Assembly (NCBI GenBank): GCA_949300385.1
Contig: CASGDZ010000004.1
Location: 19,659-83,658 of the forward strand
Direction of reading: 5' to 3'
DNA length: 64,000 bases
Source of the DNA: an uncultured Christensenella sp.
GTDB lineage: Bacteria; Bacillota; Clostridia; Christensenellales; UBA1242
Shown here: positions 40,196 to 49,212 of the stretch, piece by piece
Position numbering within the stretch: the first letter of the stretch is position 1
Layout: each line of letters begins with the position of its first letter
Made by a program: the position numbers and the translations under genes
The notes under the pieces: model-generated
The model's database searches: none
Told to the model about the DNA's origin: nothing
Seen by the model: the letters and a program-made list of their open reading frames with translations, nothing else

Positions 40196-40564
40196 ATGTT
40201 AGATAAAAAATCCATTTCTGTTTTAAAAGCGTTAAATAAACTTTCCAATGGTACGACATATAAAGTAGCAACGAGTGAGGAAATTATTGCTCTACTTAAC
40301 CAAAAGTCGCAATATGATGCTGATTCAATAAAGGAAATAATGGATTATTTAGGGAAGCAGGAGTATATTAATATAAAATTTAGCGAAGAAAATACTTACT
40401 GCTACTCATTGTTACCTAAGGCGCGCATTTTCTTAGAGCAAGAAACGGGAAAATCTAAAACTAAGAAAAATACATCTTCATTTCTGCACTATTTATTCAT
40501 CTCTATCGCATCATTTGTTGGATGTATGCTTGCGCTTATAATTTTCTTCGCTATTATGCTATAA
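40196..40564 (+). CDS. winged-helix-like protein with C-terminal membrane anchor (1)
   Basis: A 122-residue protein in two parts. Residues about 5-80 look like a winged helix: an N-terminal helix pair (KSISVLKALNKLSNG...TSEEIIALLNQKS), then SIKEIMDYLGKQEYINIKF with a beta wing (NTYCYSLLPKARIFL). A Lys/Ser/Thr linker follows, and the protein ends in one membrane helix (about 97-121). This is a tail-anchored arrangement. The next gene encodes a protein of the same plan, and uvrB follows, so the three probably share one transcript. I recognise no named family. DNA binding at the membrane is inference. Confidence 0.65.
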   Translation: MLDKKSISVLKALNKLSNGTTYKVATSEEIIALLNQKSQYDADSIKEIMDYLGKQEYINIKFSEENTYCYSLLPKARIFLEQETGKSKTKKNTSSFLHYLFISIASFVGCMLALIIFFAIML

Positions 40565-40568
40565 AACT

Positions 40569-40928
40569 ATGTTAACATTTAAAGAAAAGTATGTAATGGA
40601 ATATGTTTATGAGAAATGTCAGGGCAAAAAGTCTTGTCTTATTTCTCCACGCGAAATTATATCTTTCACTGCGGATAAATATGTCATTCAGCCAGACGAA
40701 TTAGAGCGCATTATGACTAACTTAAGTTACGACAATTATATTGAATTATTCAAAAGTGATAAAAAGGGAAGTCCTGTATATTGCGTTTCTTTAAAAATAA
40801 AGGGTGAAGGTTTTCATCGTGAGTTAACAAATAATAAGCGCAACTTATTATTATTGCTTGGGCGCACATGTATTTTAGCAATAATAAGTGGTATTATCGG
40901 TGTTCTCATTAGATTTATTTTCTTGTAG
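40569..40928 (+). CDS. winged-helix-like protein with C-terminal membrane anchor (2)
   Basis: A 119-residue protein laid out like its upstream neighbour: a helical N-terminus (KEKYVMEYVYEKCQGKKSCLISPREII), then ELERIMTNLSYDNYIELFKS with a wing-like strand pair (GSPVYCVSLKIKGEG). A basic stretch (NNKRN) and a final membrane helix (about 97-118) follow. Sequence identity to the first copy is low by eye, so they are old paralogues or only share a plan. The start is 4 nt after the previous stop with no ribosome binding site, suggesting re-initiation. uvrB starts 6 nt after its stop. Confidence 0.6.
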   Translation: MLTFKEKYVMEYVYEKCQGKKSCLISPREIISFTADKYVIQPDELERIMTNLSYDNYIELFKSDKKGSPVYCVSLKIKGEGFHRELTNNKRNLLLLLGRTCILAIISGIIGVLIRFIFL

Positions 40929-40934
40929 GCGGAT

Positions 40935-42890
40935 ATGGAAGAGAGAAAATTTGAATTAGTATCAAAATATCAACCAACAGGCGACCAACCAGAAGCCATT
41001 AAATCGCTTGTCGAAGGCGTTAAAGATGGATTAACTGCGCAGGTATTAAAAGGTGTAACCGGTAGTGGCAAAACTTTTACTATGGCAAATGTTATAGCAC
41101 AATTGAACCGCCCTACCCTAGTGCTTGCACATAACAAAACACTTGCCGCGCAATTATGCAACGAATTTAGAGAATTTTTCCCTAACAATAGGGTTGAATT
41201 TTTTGTTTCGTATTATGACTATTATCAACCCGAAGCTTATATCGTTTCAAGCGATACTTATATAGAAAAAGATATGAGCGTAAATGATGAGATAGATAAA
41301 TTGCGACTTAGCGCTACAAGTAGTCTGTTGGAGCGAAGCGATACAATAGTAGTTGCTTCCGTTTCATGTATATATGGCTTAGGTGCACCAGAAGAATTTT
41401 TCAACTTACAAATATCGCTTAGATTAGGCGATAAAATGACGCGTGAAGAACTAATAAAACGCTTAATAGCAATTCAATATCAACGAAATGAAATTGATTT
41501 TACCCGATCAACTTTCCGCGCACGCGGAGATGTTGTAGATATCTTTCCAGCAGATAGCAGTGAACACGCAATTAGAGTTGAATTTTTTGATGATGAAATC
41601 GAAAATATAAGCGAATTTGATGTTGTTACTGGTAAAGTATTAAATAGATTAAAGCATGCCAGCATATTCCCTGCCACTCACTATGCCGTCGGTAGCGAAA
41701 AACTAGAAAATGCATTAGAGCAAATAAAAAAAGACGCTATTGAGCGAGAAAAATATTTTACTGATCAAGGTAAATACATTGAAGCCCAACGCATACGAGA
41801 ACGCACCAACTATGATATAGAAATGATGAAAGAAATGGGATATTGTTCGGGAATTGAGAACTATTCAAGATACTTTGACGGAAGACTCCCCGGCGAACCC
41901 CCATACACACTATTAGATTATTTTCCAAAAGGATTCTTGCTTTTTGTAGATGAAAGTCATATTACACTACCACAAGTGCGCGGTATGTATAACGGCGATC
42001 GTGCAAGGAAAACAAGCCTAGTAGATTATGGATTTAGATTGCCAAGCGCATATGACAATCGACCATTAAATTTTGAAGAATTTAATCGTAGAATCGGTCA
42101 AGCAATATATGTGTCAGCTACACCAAATGAATATGAATTATCACTTTCCGGCAATACTGTTGAACAAATTATTCGTCCAACCTATCTGTTAGATCCTGAG
42201 GTGATTGTCCGTCCAAGTTCGGGTCAAGTAGATGATTTACATGACGAAATAAAAAAGAATATCGAAAAACATGGGAAAGTTTTAGTTACAACATTAACTA
42301 AAAAAATGGCAGAAGATTTATGCTCATATTTTGGCGAAAATGGAATTAGAGTAAAATATCTTCATAGTGATATAGATACATTGGAGCGTGTTAAGATTAT
42401 AAATGAACTTAGAGCAGACGAATTTGATGTACTTATCGGAATTAATCTATTACGTGAAGGTCTTGACTTGCCTGAAGTCACTTTGGTGGCAATTTTGGAC
42501 GCAGATAAAGAAGGATTTTTACGAAGTCCGACTTCATTGATTCAGATTATTGGTCGTGCCGCACGAAATAGTGAAAGTAAGGTTATAATGTATGCTGACA
42601 ATATAACAGATAGTATGCGACAAGCGATAGATGAAACCAACTATCGAAGATCAAAACAAGAAGCATATAATAAAGAACATCATGTAAAACCTATGACAAT
42701 TAAAAAAGACATTGTAGACACTTTAAAAATCAGAATGGACAATGAAGAGTCTAAAATGACAAAGAGTGATATAATTAAGAAAATTGAAAGTCTTAAAGGC
42801 ATGATGAATACAGCCGCATCTCAGCTTGACTTTGAAACAGCAATTAAGCTTAGAGAAGAAATCGCAAAATTAAAGCGAAAATTAAAATAA
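40935..42890 (+). CDS. uvrB: excinuclease ABC subunit B
   Basis: Damage-verifying helicase-like subunit of nucleotide excision repair. The 651-residue protein has Walker [15 protein letters not shown] (near 40), the beta-hairpin region with [13 protein letters not shown], and motif [22 protein letters not shown] and the helicase motif QIIGRAARN follow. A C-terminal UVR domain ([24 protein letters not shown]) is the contact for UvrC. The ribosome binding site AGGCGGAT overlaps the gap after the second winged-helix gene. It is third in its operon and separated from uvrA, and uvrC is not in the window. Confidence 0.97.
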   Translation: MEERKFELVSKYQPTGDQPEAIKSLVEGVKDGLTAQVLKGVTGSGKTFTMANVIAQLNRPTLVLAHNKTLAAQLCNEFREFFPNNRVEFFVSYYDYYQPEAYIVSSDTYIEKDMSVNDEIDKLRLSATSSLLERSDTIVVASVSCIYGLGAPEEFFNLQISLRLGDKMTREELIKRLIAIQYQRNEIDFTRSTFRARGDVVDIFPADSSEHAIRVEFFDDEIENISEFDVVTGKVLNRLKHASIFPATHYAVGSEKLENALEQIKKDAIEREKYFTDQGKYIEAQRIRERTNYDIEMMKEMGYCSGIENYSRYFDGRLPGEPPYTLLDYFPKGFLLFVDESHITLPQVRGMYNGDRARKTSLVDYGFRLPSAYDNRPLNFEEFNRRIGQAIYVSATPNEYELSLSGNTVEQIIRPTYLLDPEVIVRPSSGQVDDLHDEIKKNIEKHGKVLVTTLTKKMAEDLCSYFGENGIRVKYLHSDIDTLERVKIINELRADEFDVLIGINLLREGLDLPEVTLVAILDADKEGFLRSPTSLIQIIGRAARNSESKVIMYADNITDSMRQAIDETNYRRSKQEAYNKEHHVKPMTIKKDIVDTLKIRMDNEESKMTKSDIIKKIESLKGMMNTAASQLDFETAIKLREEIAKLKRKLK

Positions 42891-42928
42891 AAAACTACTA
42901 ATTAGTTTGTTATTTTTAAGACTAATAT

Positions 42929-42966
42929 AAAAAGGAACTTCACTTTATGTGCATAGTTCCTTTTTT
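42929..42966 (+). terminator. terminator of uvrB
   Basis: Stem AAAAAGGAACT/AGTTCCTTTTT with a 15-nt loop, then further T residues. The stem resembles the valS terminator stem. Confidence 0.8.
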
Positions 42967-43008
42967 ATTTCGCTAGTTTAAAAATGTTGTGATCTTAAAT
43001 AATAGTTT

Positions 43009-43542
43009 TTATTTATCTAAAAATTTTTGTTTGAATCTTTCTATGCTTTCATCTATAACTTTTATTGCTTCTTCATGTCCGCGAAGCGATTCAACATTTA
43101 CAAATTTATTTTCCAGTTGCTTGTAAACTGATAAAAAATGCTCTAATTCTTGCGACATGTGTTTAGGTAATTCATTGATATCCTTATATTCGTTATATTG
43201 TGGGTCACTATATGGTATTGCTATTATCTTTTCATCTCTCTCATTTATATCTGTCATAGCAACAACCCCTATAGGATAACACCTAACTAACGACAATCTA
43301 GCAAGCGGTTGTGAGCATAATACAAATACATCTAATGGATCATTGTCTAGGCTATATGTTAAAGGTATAAATCCATAATTCATAGGATAATTTGTACTTG
43401 TGTATAGTACCCTGTCTAATCTTAACATACCTGTTTCTTTGTCAAGTTCGTATTTAGTTTTGTCACCTTGTTGAATTTCAATACATGCTACAAAATCTTT
43501 AGGTTTTATGCGCTCTGGGGCTATATCTTTCCAAATATTCAT
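43009..43542 (-). CDS. ppa: inorganic pyrophosphatase, family I
   Basis: Hydrolyses pyrophosphate and so drives biosynthetic reactions forward. The 177-residue soluble enzyme carries the family I signature DNDPLDVFVL with the metal-binding aspartates, preceded by the conserved YPMNYGFIP segment. ATG 43542 follows AAGGAAA. The promoter upstream is TTGACA-N18-TAAACT with a TG extended -10. It is monocistronic and lies between uvrB and the 1234-aa surface protein. Many anaerobic Bacillota instead use family II enzymes or membrane pyrophosphatases, so the family I type is worth noting for classification. Confidence 0.95.
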   Translation of the reverse strand: MNIWKDIAPERIKPKDFVACIEIQQGDKTKYELDKETGMLRLDRVLYTSTNYPMNYGFIPLTYSLDNDPLDVFVLCSQPLARLSLVRCYPIGVVAMTDINERDEKIIAIPYSDPQYNEYKDINELPKHMSQELEHFLSVYKQLENKFVNVESLRGHEEAIKVIDESIERFKQKFLDK

Positions 43543-43572
43543 ATAATTTTCCTTTTCTCCATTTGATAATCG

Positions 43573-43602
43573 AGTTTAACATATTTAAACTTATTATGTC
43601 AA
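43573..43602 (-). promoter_or_regulatory. promoter of ppa
   Basis: Minus-strand TTGACA (plus 43597-43602), 18-nt spacer, TAAACT (plus 43573-43578) with TG one base before the -10. Confidence 0.65.
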
Positions 43603-43757
43603 ATATTATAAATTTCTTAAATAAAAATATTGACAACAAATACCAAAATCTATAATTTTAAATACTTTAAATTTTATCAATTAATAATTTCCACAATAAA
43701 TAAATCATTAAACATAAAACAAATATAAAAATCTAACAATAATAAATAATTAAAAAT

Positions 43758-43786
43758 AAAAAAGGACTTTGATTTAAGTCCTTTTA
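43758..43786 (-). terminator. terminator of the 1234-aa surface protein gene
   Basis: Stem AAAGGACTT/AAGTCCTTT (43761-43769 with 43776-43784), followed on the minus strand by T-rich sequence. It lies 3 nt beyond the stop codon. The 150 nt to its left hold only A/T-rich sequence. Confidence 0.8.
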
Positions 43787-43788
43787 TT

Positions 43789-46700
43789 TTATTCAACTTC
43801 TCCTTCTTTAACTTCAGTCTTATTCTCTTCAGTTTTTTCTTCAACTGATTCAACTTCTTCAGTTTTTTCTTCAGCTGATTCAACTGATTCTTTATCTTTT
43901 ACTTTCTTAGTTGATTTAGACTTATTGCCTTTAGAAGTTGTTTTCTTATTATTTCCACCCTTTCCTGTGAAAGCGAAGAATAATATTACACCAGCTAGAA
44001 CTAATAATGACAATACTATTAATACTACTCCTACAACATTATCATCTTCTTCATCAACTACACTTTCTGATTTAACACTAAATGTTAAAGGTTTAGTAGC
44101 TGGATTACTCGAAGATTCAGTCGTTCCATCATATGTCGAAATAGTTAAAGTGTATTCACCAGTGCCTGTGATAGTATAATTAGTTGTGTTTCCATCAGTT
44201 TCACTGGTCATTGTTCCGTTGCTTGTAGTCAATACTACAGACAAATTATTCCATAAAGTAGTTTGACTTGCTTTGTTATCTTGAAGCGCAGTAGAACCGC
44301 TTAAAATTTCGTATGAATATAATTGTTTATCACCATTAGTTACAGTAATGACAACTGATCTTTCACTAGATGGTGTTTTAACTACTTTTATAGAGTATAT
44401 AATATTTGATCCGTTATATACAATATTTTGTTTCAATTTATCTTCACTAACATTTAATGAAATTGTAGGTTTCTCCAAGTCTCCGACTCTGAATGTCTTA
44501 GTCATTGTAATAGTAGAATCGCTAGTAGTCGCTGTATATGTCACAGTGTATGTTCCATTGATATTGTTACCTGTAGTTGGAACCGTATATGTCCATTTAT
44601 CATTTGCAAGTACTGCGTTCTCTGTCTTTTCTCCTGGAGTTGTGATTATAACAGATATGGTAGCCTTTTCTTCCCCTTGACTTGCAGTTGGATAACCCAA
44701 ATCAATAGTATCTCCTGCTACTGCTGTTGATTGAACAGAAATTTCATCATTCCATTTTAATTGAACGCTTGTCACATTAACATATATCACCTGTGTTAAT
44801 ACATCATCTTCTGCTTCACCAAATTTCAAAGTGAATGTTAAAACGTAATTGCCTGCATCTAAGAATTTATATGAATATTCTTCGTTTCCACTTGGTTCAT
44901 ATTGATTACCATTGTTTGTTACATTAATAGAAATATCATCTTTATAATTTTCTGTTTCGTCACTAGTGCGATCAGATGAATATACTGTTGGATAGAAATC
45001 AATAGTTCCACCTTGTTCAATTGTAACTGTATTGCCAGAAGTTGTGATATCGTCTCCGATAGCCTCTACTTCAAAGATAGGATCTGCATTAACCTTTGCA
45101 TCAAAGTTAGCAAATAATGTTGTAGTATTTCCAGCATCGTCTGTTGCTGTATATACAACGACATATGTTCCTGCTTGACTTGCGACGATAGTACCACCAT
45201 TAGCACTATTGCCTGTTAAAACATAGTTGCTAGGATATTTATAACCTGAAACATTTCCGTTAGAATCAATTACATAGTACATAACTGATACAGAAAGGCT
45301 TTTATCAATATCTTCAAAAGCGATTGAAGGTAAAGTGATAGTATCAAATTGATTTACATTTTCTAAAGTTATAATTGTATTATCACTTGTTGTAAAACTT
45401 CCCAAATCTACAATTGTAGCTGTAGGTGCATCATTATCTTCTATTGTATCTTTTAAAGTTAATGTCTTAGTCACATATGATGTAGTACCATTATCATTAA
45501 TAGCAATTGCGACAATTGTGACATTTGTTTGTCCTTCATAATCCCTTCCTGCCAAAGTAAAGTTAAATTTATTTGCACTATCTTCGCTAACGCTTAATGC
45601 TTTAAATCCTGTGTAATCAACACCCATGCTTGAGATAAATTTTGGATTATCAAGCACATTATATCTTAAACCGATTTCTTCTGTACTTGCACTTTCAACG
45701 CTTGCAATTGCAGAAGAAATTTTTGTTTCAAGATTAGACACATCGCTACCATAGAAGTAGAACATAGCAGTTTTTAATCTTGTATCTTGTTCATCAGTTG
45801 CATTAACGCTAATTTCGAATTCATCTGAGTGCGAAATAGTTTTCTTATTGAAATTATTAAATGAAATTGTTGGTGTACTTTCTGTAATATTTGCTATTGC
45901 GTCTGCTGAAATTTGGATTTTATATGTTAAGTCTTTCTCTTTTTTGGAAATTTTTGAATAAACCATATAGTGAAGAGTATATTTACCAGCATAGTCAGCA
46001 GATTTTTCTTCGTAATCTTCTTCAGTTGATGATACAAATCTAAATACTTGTGCCCCATTTGGTCCGACTAATTCGTCTGCACTAACCATGTTGGCAGACA
46101 CTGTAGGATGTGATTCCAAATATGCATCATCTACATCTACTAATTCTCCACCATCTATAACCTTGTTATCAACATAGAAAATCTTATGGTCACTACTTTC
46201 TAAATATCTAACAACGAGTAAATCTTCACTAGAAGATACCATATCCGTTGCGTAAATTGCTGGTAATATGATTTCATTATATCCATAAGTTGACTTCAAA
46301 TCTACGGCATAATTAGTGTTGACATCAGTTGCACCTTCGTCATAATTATACGCCATATAAACTTCAGGACTAGTAACATACTCTACATTAGTGATTCTAT
46401 ATTTTTTAGTAATAGTGTTATAAGCCGTTTGAATTTCATAAGTTATGATATAATTACCTTTTAAATCATCATAACTTTCAACGCCAAACTCTTCCTTTGT
46501 CATATTGAAAGTTAAATCATTGTTATTAAGAACTTTCTTAATTGTATCGCTACCCTCTTTTTGGATAGTGATAGATAAAATATTATAATCAACATTATTT
46601 TTAGTAGTATTACTATATTTTTCATTTACCGGAACTCTAGGTAATTCAATATCCGTCTGTCCTAATTCAATAGAAGGGAAAGTTGGACTTAGTATTCTTG

Positions 46701-47493
46701 TTTCAGTTGGAGCATCATAATCTTCTTCACTCACTACTTCAATTGTGTATGAAACTGTAGGATTATTTGTACCGCCTACATAACTATACTCTATTGTATA
46801 AGTCTCTTTCTCGCTTGTTGGCAATACATTATCATCCAACTCAACAGTCTCGCCATTAGAGTTACTAACTTTCAAAGTTGCGACCCTATCATTAGTAACA
46901 ACATCACTATCCGTTGCAACTGCATAAGCAGTAGGCAAAGTATATGTTTGACCAATTTTTACTTGTGAAGGAATTAAAGCGTTTAGACCAGTGTCTTCAT
47001 TTTCACTGAAAATAGAAAAATTAATTTCATATGCAACATTCTTTAATGTTACAGTATAAGTGTTAGATTTTACTGTTCCAAAATCACCAGTCAATTCATA
47101 GTAGATATCATACTTGCCTGCTTTAGTTGTATTAACTTTGATATAATCTTGTGAACCATCGCTAGGAGAAACGAAATACTCTTCGTCGTACTCACCTGCA
47201 TTGTTATAAACATGCTCTTGACCTGAAGCATCTTTAACAATTATTTTATATGATGTAGCCCAATCAGCTTCACTTTTAATTAAAGGAATCAAGAACTCTT
47301 GACCTTTGCTAACATCAATATCTTTATCAGGCATATTCGTCATGCTGAAAGTATATAGATAATTAGTTATATTTGCTGGATTAGTTTCTGCTGCAAATGT
47401 AGTCAAACTAGGTGCAAAAGCAAATAAAATGCTGAATATTGCGAATGCTACAAAGCATAAGAAAAGCTTAAAAAAATTTGTTTTAGTTTTCAT
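43789..47493 (-). CDS. exported Ig-like protein with C-terminal membrane helix and Glu/Lys tail
   Basis: A 1234-residue protein. A classical signal peptide (about 1-35, ending LTTFAA) is followed by a long extracellular part that reads as a chain of bacterial Ig-like/cadherin-like modules. Recurring module ends such as GKYDIYYELTG, GTYVVVYTATD and GNYVLTFTLK are visible. Near the end an acidic linker (VDEEDD) leads to one membrane helix (about 1153-1175), then a basic stretch and a Glu/Lys/Thr/Val-rich tail with imperfect repeats of SVEEKTEE. There is no LPXTG. The promoter is strong (TTGACA-N17-TAGAAT) and the ribosome binding site is AGGAGA. It is probably an abundant sortase-independent envelope protein; its ligand is unknown. 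Confidence 0.75.
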   Translation of the reverse strand: MKTKTNFFKLFLCFVAFAIFSILFAFAPSLTTFAAETNPANITNYLYTFSMTNMPDKDIDVSKGQEFLIPLIKSEADWATSYKIIVKDASGQEHVYNNAGEYDEEYFVSPSDGSQDYIKVNTTKAGKYDIYYELTGDFGTVKSNTYTVTLKNVAYEINFSIFSENEDTGLNALIPSQVKIGQTYTLPTAYAVATDSDVVTNDRVATLKVSNSNGETVELDDNVLPTSEKETYTIEYSYVGGTNNPTVSYTIEVVSEEDYDAPTETRILSPTFPSIELGQTDIELPRVPVNEKYSNTTKNNVDYNILSITIQKEGSDTIKKVLNNNDLTFNMTKEEFGVESYDDLKGNYIITYEIQTAYNTITKKYRITNVEYVTSPEVYMAYNYDEGATDVNTNYAVDLKSTYGYNEIILPAIYATDMVSSSEDLLVVRYLESSDHKIFYVDNKVIDGGELVDVDDAYLESHPTVSANMVSADELVGPNGAQVFRFVSSTEEDYEEKSADYAGKYTLHYMVYSKISKKEKDLTYKIQISADAIANITESTPTISFNNFNKKTISHSDEFEISVNATDEQDTRLKTAMFYFYGSDVSNLETKISSAIASVESASTEEIGLRYNVLDNPKFISSMGVDYTGFKALSVSEDSANKFNFTLAGRDYEGQTNVTIVAIAINDNGTTSYVTKTLTLKDTIEDNDAPTATIVDLGSFTTSDNTIITLENVNQFDTITLPSIAFEDIDKSLSVSVMYYVIDSNGNVSGYKYPSNYVLTGNSANGGTIVASQAGTYVVVYTATDDAGNTTTLFANFDAKVNADPIFEVEAIGDDITTSGNTVTIEQGGTIDFYPTVYSSDRTSDETENYKDDISINVTNNGNQYEPSGNEEYSYKFLDAGNYVLTFTLKFGEAEDDVLTQVIYVNVTSVQLKWNDEISVQSTAVAGDTIDLGYPTASQGEEKATISVIITTPGEKTENAVLANDKWTYTVPTTGNNINGTYTVTYTATTSDSTITMTKTFRVGDLEKPTISLNVSEDKLKQNIVYNGSNIIYSIKVVKTPSSERSVVITVTNGDKQLYSYEILSGSTALQDNKASQTTLWNNLSVVLTTSNGTMTSETDGNTTNYTITGTGEYTLTISTYDGTTESSSNPATKPLTFSVKSESVVDEEDDNVVGVVLIVLSLLVLAGVILFFAFTGKGGNNKKTTSKGNKSKSTKKVKDKESVESAEEKTEEVESVEEKTEENKTEVKEGEVE

Positions 47494-47522
47494 TGCTGTC
47501 TCCTTATAATTAAGTCTAGAAT

Positions 47523-47551
47523 ATTCTAATAAATATCTTAAGAATTGTCAA
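47523..47551 (-). promoter_or_regulatory. promoter of the 1234-aa surface protein
   Basis: Minus-strand TTGACA (plus 47546-47551), 17-nt spacer, TAGAAT (plus 47523-47528). The leader is about 25 nt. Confidence 0.8.
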
Positions 47552-47867
47552 TCAAAATAGGCGTTGTTTTATAAAGTTTACATGATTAGTTTGAAAATAA
47601 AAACATGATTTTATTATAAAAAAAAGTACGAGTTATGTCGAAAAAAAGAAGAAAAATCTAAAAAAATTGTTAAAATTTTAATTTTATATTCAAAAAATCA
47701 TTTAAAATATATATGTTTATTGTTTTTTTAAAATTTTTTTAGAGAATTTATGATACAAAATTCAACACATTATCTTTATATTGCTCTAATGTTTTTCAAA
47801 TTTTATTAGGAATTCAAATCTTCTAGCGGATATTTTTTAAAATAAATAATATAAGAAAAAACAAAAA
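47552..47867. other. AT-rich spacer, no gene seen
   Basis: About 315 nt of A/T-rich sequence between the surface-protein promoter and the next terminator. I see no open frame or RNA structure that I can support. Confidence 0.5.
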
Positions 47868-47913
47868 AAAGACTATGGAAATTAATAATATATGTTCTTA
47901 ATTTACATAGCCT
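47868..47913 (-). terminator. terminator of the HicB-like two-gene unit
   Basis: A long imperfect stem (47868-47884 with 47897-47913, three mismatches) is followed on the minus strand by eight T. It lies 5 nt beyond the stop codon at 47919. Confidence 0.75.
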
Positions 47914-47918
47914 TGTAA

Positions 47919-48446
47919 TTATAATCTTGAGAGTTGTTCGTCAGCGTAATCTTTAGTAATAAAATTAAATTCATCACTGCTAGCTAAAAAATATTGCCTT
48001 TCTCTATGTTTTTTTAAGCGTGCTAAAAACTCACTATCGAGCATTTTATATCGCTCTATTAATAAATCGTTTAATATTTTAAAATCAAGTGTGTTTGCAT
48101 TCTCTAAAACATTTTTAGTTTCGACTGCCCACACATTTGGTTGGACGCCATTGTCGTCTTTAAAATTGCATAGTATATTCATATCTTCAGGCGAAACTAC
48201 AAAACGACATATAATTTTAATTTTTTCAAGCAAGGTTCGTGGCAACTCTTTAACAGCATTTGCGTCCATATAATAAAAGGTATACAACCTATCAGGTTCG
48301 CCAACTATTGCTTGTGCATGACGACTTCGCTTAAGAACAACTCTATCACCATATATACCGCGACCACGCTTATATTCAACAATTTCATAAAAGTTGTTTA
48401 TAAGGAAATCTAATTGAGCCCAATTTGAAATATTAACTTTTGTCAT
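47919..48446 (-). CDS. unknown protein paired with HicB-like gene
   Basis: A 175-residue soluble protein that I do not recognise. It begins MTKVNISNWAQLDFLINNFY and has a basic region KRGRGIYGDRVVLKRSRHAQAIVG, a helical middle (TLLEKIKIICRFVV) and a charged C-terminal helix (LARLKKHRERQYFL). ATG 48446 follows AAGGTGA. It starts 8 nt after the HicB-like gene and is followed at once by a terminator, so the two form a closed bicistronic unit. In classical modules the HicB partner is HicA, a 60-80 residue RNase; this protein is twice that size with no HicA pattern visible. It could be a new toxin or a neutral neighbour. Confidence 0.6.
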   Translation of the reverse strand: MTKVNISNWAQLDFLINNFYEIVEYKRGRGIYGDRVVLKRSRHAQAIVGEPDRLYTFYYMDANAVKELPRTLLEKIKIICRFVVSPEDMNILCNFKDDNGVQPNVWAVETKNVLENANTLDFKILNDLLIERYKMLDSEFLARLKKHRERQYFLASSDEFNFITKDYADEQLSRL

Positions 48447-48454
48447 TGGTCACC

Positions 48455-48724
48455 TTAACTCAAAGCGTCAACTAATAGGACGATATCCTTTTTATTCTGC
48501 TTATAAACTTTTTCAAAGTCAGTAGGAGACTCTATCTCACAATCAAATTTAATTGCACATTCAACCATGGCACAAAGAATTGCCTTTGCTTTGATATAGG
48601 CATCAACTACTGTCTCGCCTTCTGTGACGATATCCAAATCTTTTATTGTTATAGTATACCAACCTGTGTTAGTAGCCTTCTCATCATCTTTATATACAAT
48701 TGCTGGATAAACTAAATCTTTCAT
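48455..48724 (-). CDS. HicB-like antitoxin-type protein
   Basis: An 89-residue protein with the HicB/RNase H-like partial fold: LVYPAIVYKDDE...GWYTITIKDLDIVTEGETVVDAYIKAKAILCAMVE is the usual HicB_like pattern (strand pair, then helix). In type II toxin-antitoxin systems HicB neutralises the RNase HicA. No C-terminal DNA-binding domain is present. The promoter is TTTACT-N17-TAAAAT with a TG extended -10 (plus 48750-48778), and the ribosome binding site is GGAAGGGA. No hicA lies on either side; the downstream partner is a 175-aa unknown. Orphan HicB-like proteins also occur, so a toxin-antitoxin role is not certain. Confidence 0.7.
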   Translation of the reverse strand: MKDLVYPAIVYKDDEKATNTGWYTITIKDLDIVTEGETVVDAYIKAKAILCAMVECAIKFDCEIESPTDFEKVYKQNKKDIVLLVDALS

Positions 48725-48749
48725 ACTTTCCCTTCCTCTCGTTTAATAT

Positions 48750-48778
48750 ATTTTACCATAAATTTAGTTTTAAGTAAA
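48750..48778 (-). promoter_or_regulatory. promoter of the HicB-like unit
   Basis: Minus-strand TTTACT (plus 48773-48778), 17-nt spacer, TAAAAT (plus 48750-48755) with TG one base upstream of the -10. Confidence 0.6.
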
Positions 48779-48799
48779 ACAATTTTAGTATAAAATAAT

Positions 48800-48824
48800 G
48801 AAAAAACTCTCGTATTTGAGAGTT
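48800..48824 (-). terminator. terminator of the 108-aa gene
   Basis: Stem AACTCTC/GAGAGTT (48805-48811 with 48818-48824, 6-nt loop), followed by six T on the minus strand. It lies 6 nt past the stop at 48831. Confidence 0.8.
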
Positions 48825-48830
48825 GAAAAA

Positions 48831-49157
48831 TTACAAAGAAGATTCTATACCATTAACTACATTTAGTTGATTTCCAGTAGCCTTTTTAACAGCTTTCTTT
48901 AATCCGTTGGAAGTTGTCTTTTTCATATCGCGCATAATATCCTTTTGAGTATCTATTATCAGCCCAACAAATTTACTACGAGCATCATGCGCATTATATG
49001 CAGTCATCGTTTTATTTTCTTCTTTATTTTGACCGCCAATTGCTTTTGGAATTTCGTTTCCATTAGCCTTAATATTTGATAATATCTTTAAAAGTTGTCT
49101 ATCTTTTTCAATTTCAAAAAGTTTCCTACTATCTTGCATTTTACTAGGTTTGTTCAT
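48831..49157 (-). CDS. small basic protein, unknown function
   Basis: A 108-residue Lys-rich soluble protein. The start is placed at ATG 49157 (MNKPSKMQDSRKLFEIEKD) behind a perfect AGGAGG; the frame upstream has no such site. The sequence is mostly helical, with a basic C-terminal third (DMKKTTSNGLKKAVKKATGN). It has its own promoter, TTTACA-N17-TATTAT with extended TG (plus 49184-49212), and its own terminator, so it is an independent unit. I recognise no family. Confidence 0.55.
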   Translation of the reverse strand: MNKPSKMQDSRKLFEIEKDRQLLKILSNIKANGNEIPKAIGGQNKEENKTMTAYNAHDARSKFVGLIIDTQKDIMRDMKKTTSNGLKKAVKKATGNQLNVVNGIESSL

Positions 49158-49183
49158 ACAAAGCCTCCTATATTTATGCCTAT

Positions 49184-49212
49184 ATAATATCATAAAAATA
49201 TCTATTTGTAAA
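49184..49212 (-). promoter_or_regulatory. promoter of the 108-aa gene
   Basis: Minus-strand TTTACA (plus 49207-49212), 17-nt spacer, TATTAT (plus 49184-49189) with TG one base before the -10. Confidence 0.6.

Noticed and set aside
43677-43883. 68-residue Lys/Leu-rich frame opposite the terminator region
   Set aside because: It is an out-of-frame reading of the Glu/Lys repeat tail of the 1234-aa gene and the A/T-rich spacer, with no ribosome binding site.
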